Positions 63,333 to 64,000 of a stretch of 64,000 nt of DNA are shown here, one piece after another; positions within the stretch are counted from its first letter, which is position 1, and each line of letters opens with the position of its first letter. The notes beneath the pieces are model-generated. The model saw nothing but the letters and a program-made list of their open reading frames with translations. It was not told the DNA's origin and made no database searches. The DNA comes from Serratia nevei (GTDB lineage Bacteria > Pseudomonadota > Gammaproteobacteria > Enterobacterales > Enterobacteriaceae), in assembly GCF_037948395.1 (NCBI RefSeq), contig NZ_CP149940.1:1674001-1738000 (forward strand), read 5' to 3'. The position numbers and the translations under genes are program-made.

Positions 63333-64000
63333 TCAGCGCTGTTGGCGATCCCGGCTCTCAGCAAGCTCGGCGATGCGCTTCGCCATGCCGCGAAAAATGA
63401 ACAGGTGTGCGGGCATCATGGCGAACCAATACAGCAGCCCGCTGAAGCCGGCCGGATGCCACCAGGCGCGCACGTCCAGCGTGCGGCGATCGCCGTGATC
63501 GGTGATGCTGAAGCTCAGCCGCCCCAGCCCCGGTGCCTTCATGCCGAACAGCAGCGCCAGTTGCCGCAGCGGCTTCAGCGTGATGACTTTCCAGCCGTCG
63601 ATCTCGTCGCCCAGCGCCAGGGTCGCGCGCGCCGGGCGGCCGTAGACCACCCCGTTGCCGATCATGTCGTCCATGCGAGCGCGGATCCGCCACAGAATAT
63701 TGGCGTAGAAATAGCCTTCTTCGCCCCCCAGCTGCTGCACCGTTTGCCACAGGGCCTCGCGGGTGGCGGCGGTGTCAAGCGAACAACCGGCCTGTTTTGG
63801 ATAGTAACCGTAGCCGGGGCGCCAGCGGGCCCGCGCCGCCGGATCGTAGCCCCAGTCGGCGGAATCGACCACCTCCTGTTCGCGCTGCAGCGTGGTGGCG
63901 ACCGCCTGATCAAAGGTGTGCAGCCGCTGCGGGATCAGGGCCTGCAGCGGCCGGCCGTCGGCGGGCAGATCGTGCTTCAGCCCCTGGATCAGCGCGCGGG
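63333..64000 (-). CDS. ybjT: YbjT family NAD(P)-binding protein, C-terminal part (cut by window end)
   Basis: The minus-strand frame is open from its stop at 63333 to the window end, so only the last 222 residues are seen. They match the C-terminal DUF2867 domain of E. coli Ybj[24 protein letters not shown] and [10 protein letters not shown]. The N-terminal Rossmann domain lies outside. An internal GTG at 63872 is not the true start. It precedes ybjS on the same strand. Confidence 0.88.
   Translation of the reverse strand, partial: RALIQGLKHDLPADGRPLQALIPQRLHTFDQAVATTLQREQEVVDSADWGYDPAARARWRPGYGYYPKQAGCSLDTAATREALWQTVQQLGGEEGYFYANILWRIRARMDDMIGNGVVYGRPARATLALGDEIDGWKVITLKPLRQLALLFGMKAPGLGRLSFSITDHGDRRTLDVRAWWHPAGFSGLLYWFAMMPAHLFIFRGMAKRIAELAESRDRQQR

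Noticed and set aside
1..64000. CRISPR arrays, tRNA/rRNA genes, prophage or intact insertion sequences
   Set aside because: No regularly spaced repeats, cloverleaf-type sequences, transposases or phage structural genes were recognised by eye in this window.

Overview
The window reads as chromosomal DNA of an enterobacterium of the genus Serratia, most likely the S. marcescens group. This is inferred from the high GC content, strong G/C third-position bias, and gene order. From about 43.2 kb to the right end the order follows the Escherichia coli block ybjL-ybjM-grxA-ybjC-rimK-ybjN-potFGHI-ybjO-rlmC-artJ-artMQIP-ybjP-ybjQ-amiD-ybjS-ybjT. Two changes stand out: nfsA is missing between ybjC and rimK, and a DUF3300 lipoprotein gene sits between ybjQ and amiD. 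No rRNA, tRNA, CRISPR array, prophage or intact insertion sequence was seen.

Layout. 0-4.7 kb: four-gene operon (ureohydrolase, sodium:solute symporter, NCS1 permease, nitrilase-type amidase), probably for uptake and breakdown of a guanidino or ureido compound. 4.8-10.1 kb: housekeeping genes (CorA-type transporter with a GNAT enzyme, secreted sugar dehydrogenase, GST, HAD phosphatase, 2OG-Fe(II) oxygenase). 10.1-12.7 kb: reverse-transsulfuration pair (cystathionine beta-synthase and a gamma-lyase type enzyme) with tandem MetJ-like boxes upstream. 13.2-14.4 kb: dacC.

14.5-25.4 kb: a chaperone-usher fimbrial locus. An adhesin, a pilin and a PapI/FaeA-like regulator lie on the minus strand. 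An AT-rich control region with three GATC sites separates them from a nine-gene plus-strand operon: major pilin, minor pilin, usher, chaperone, two further pilins, a lipoprotein, a coiled-coil FKBP-type isomerase and a LuxR-type regulator.

25.4-31.8 kb: serine catabolism (sdaC-sdaB) and deoxyribose catabolism (deoC-deoR with a divergent epimerase-like gene and operator-like palindromes). 31.9-34.9 kb: two PAP2 phosphatases, one with a PmrA-box-like site, an exported MTA/SAH-nucleosidase-like protein and ecotin. 34.9-38.8 kb: a LysR regulator divergent from a four-carbon sugar-acid kinase, a PdxA-like dehydrogenase and an unassigned barrel protein. 39.0-42.8 kb: an OsmE-like lipoprotein, then an AT-rich accessory cassette holding a GHSLGGG lipase and two ankyrin-type lipoproteins, which looks like an antibacterial lipase with duplicated immunity genes. 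The rest is the conserved ybjL-ybjT block with putrescine (Pot) and arginine (Art) transporters.

The most promising material for new biology is the lipase/ankyrin cassette, the FKBP and LuxR genes at the end of the fimbrial operon, the possible MetJ control of reverse transsulfuration, the exported nucleosidase with an altered active-site position, and the unassigned third gene of the sugar-acid operon.
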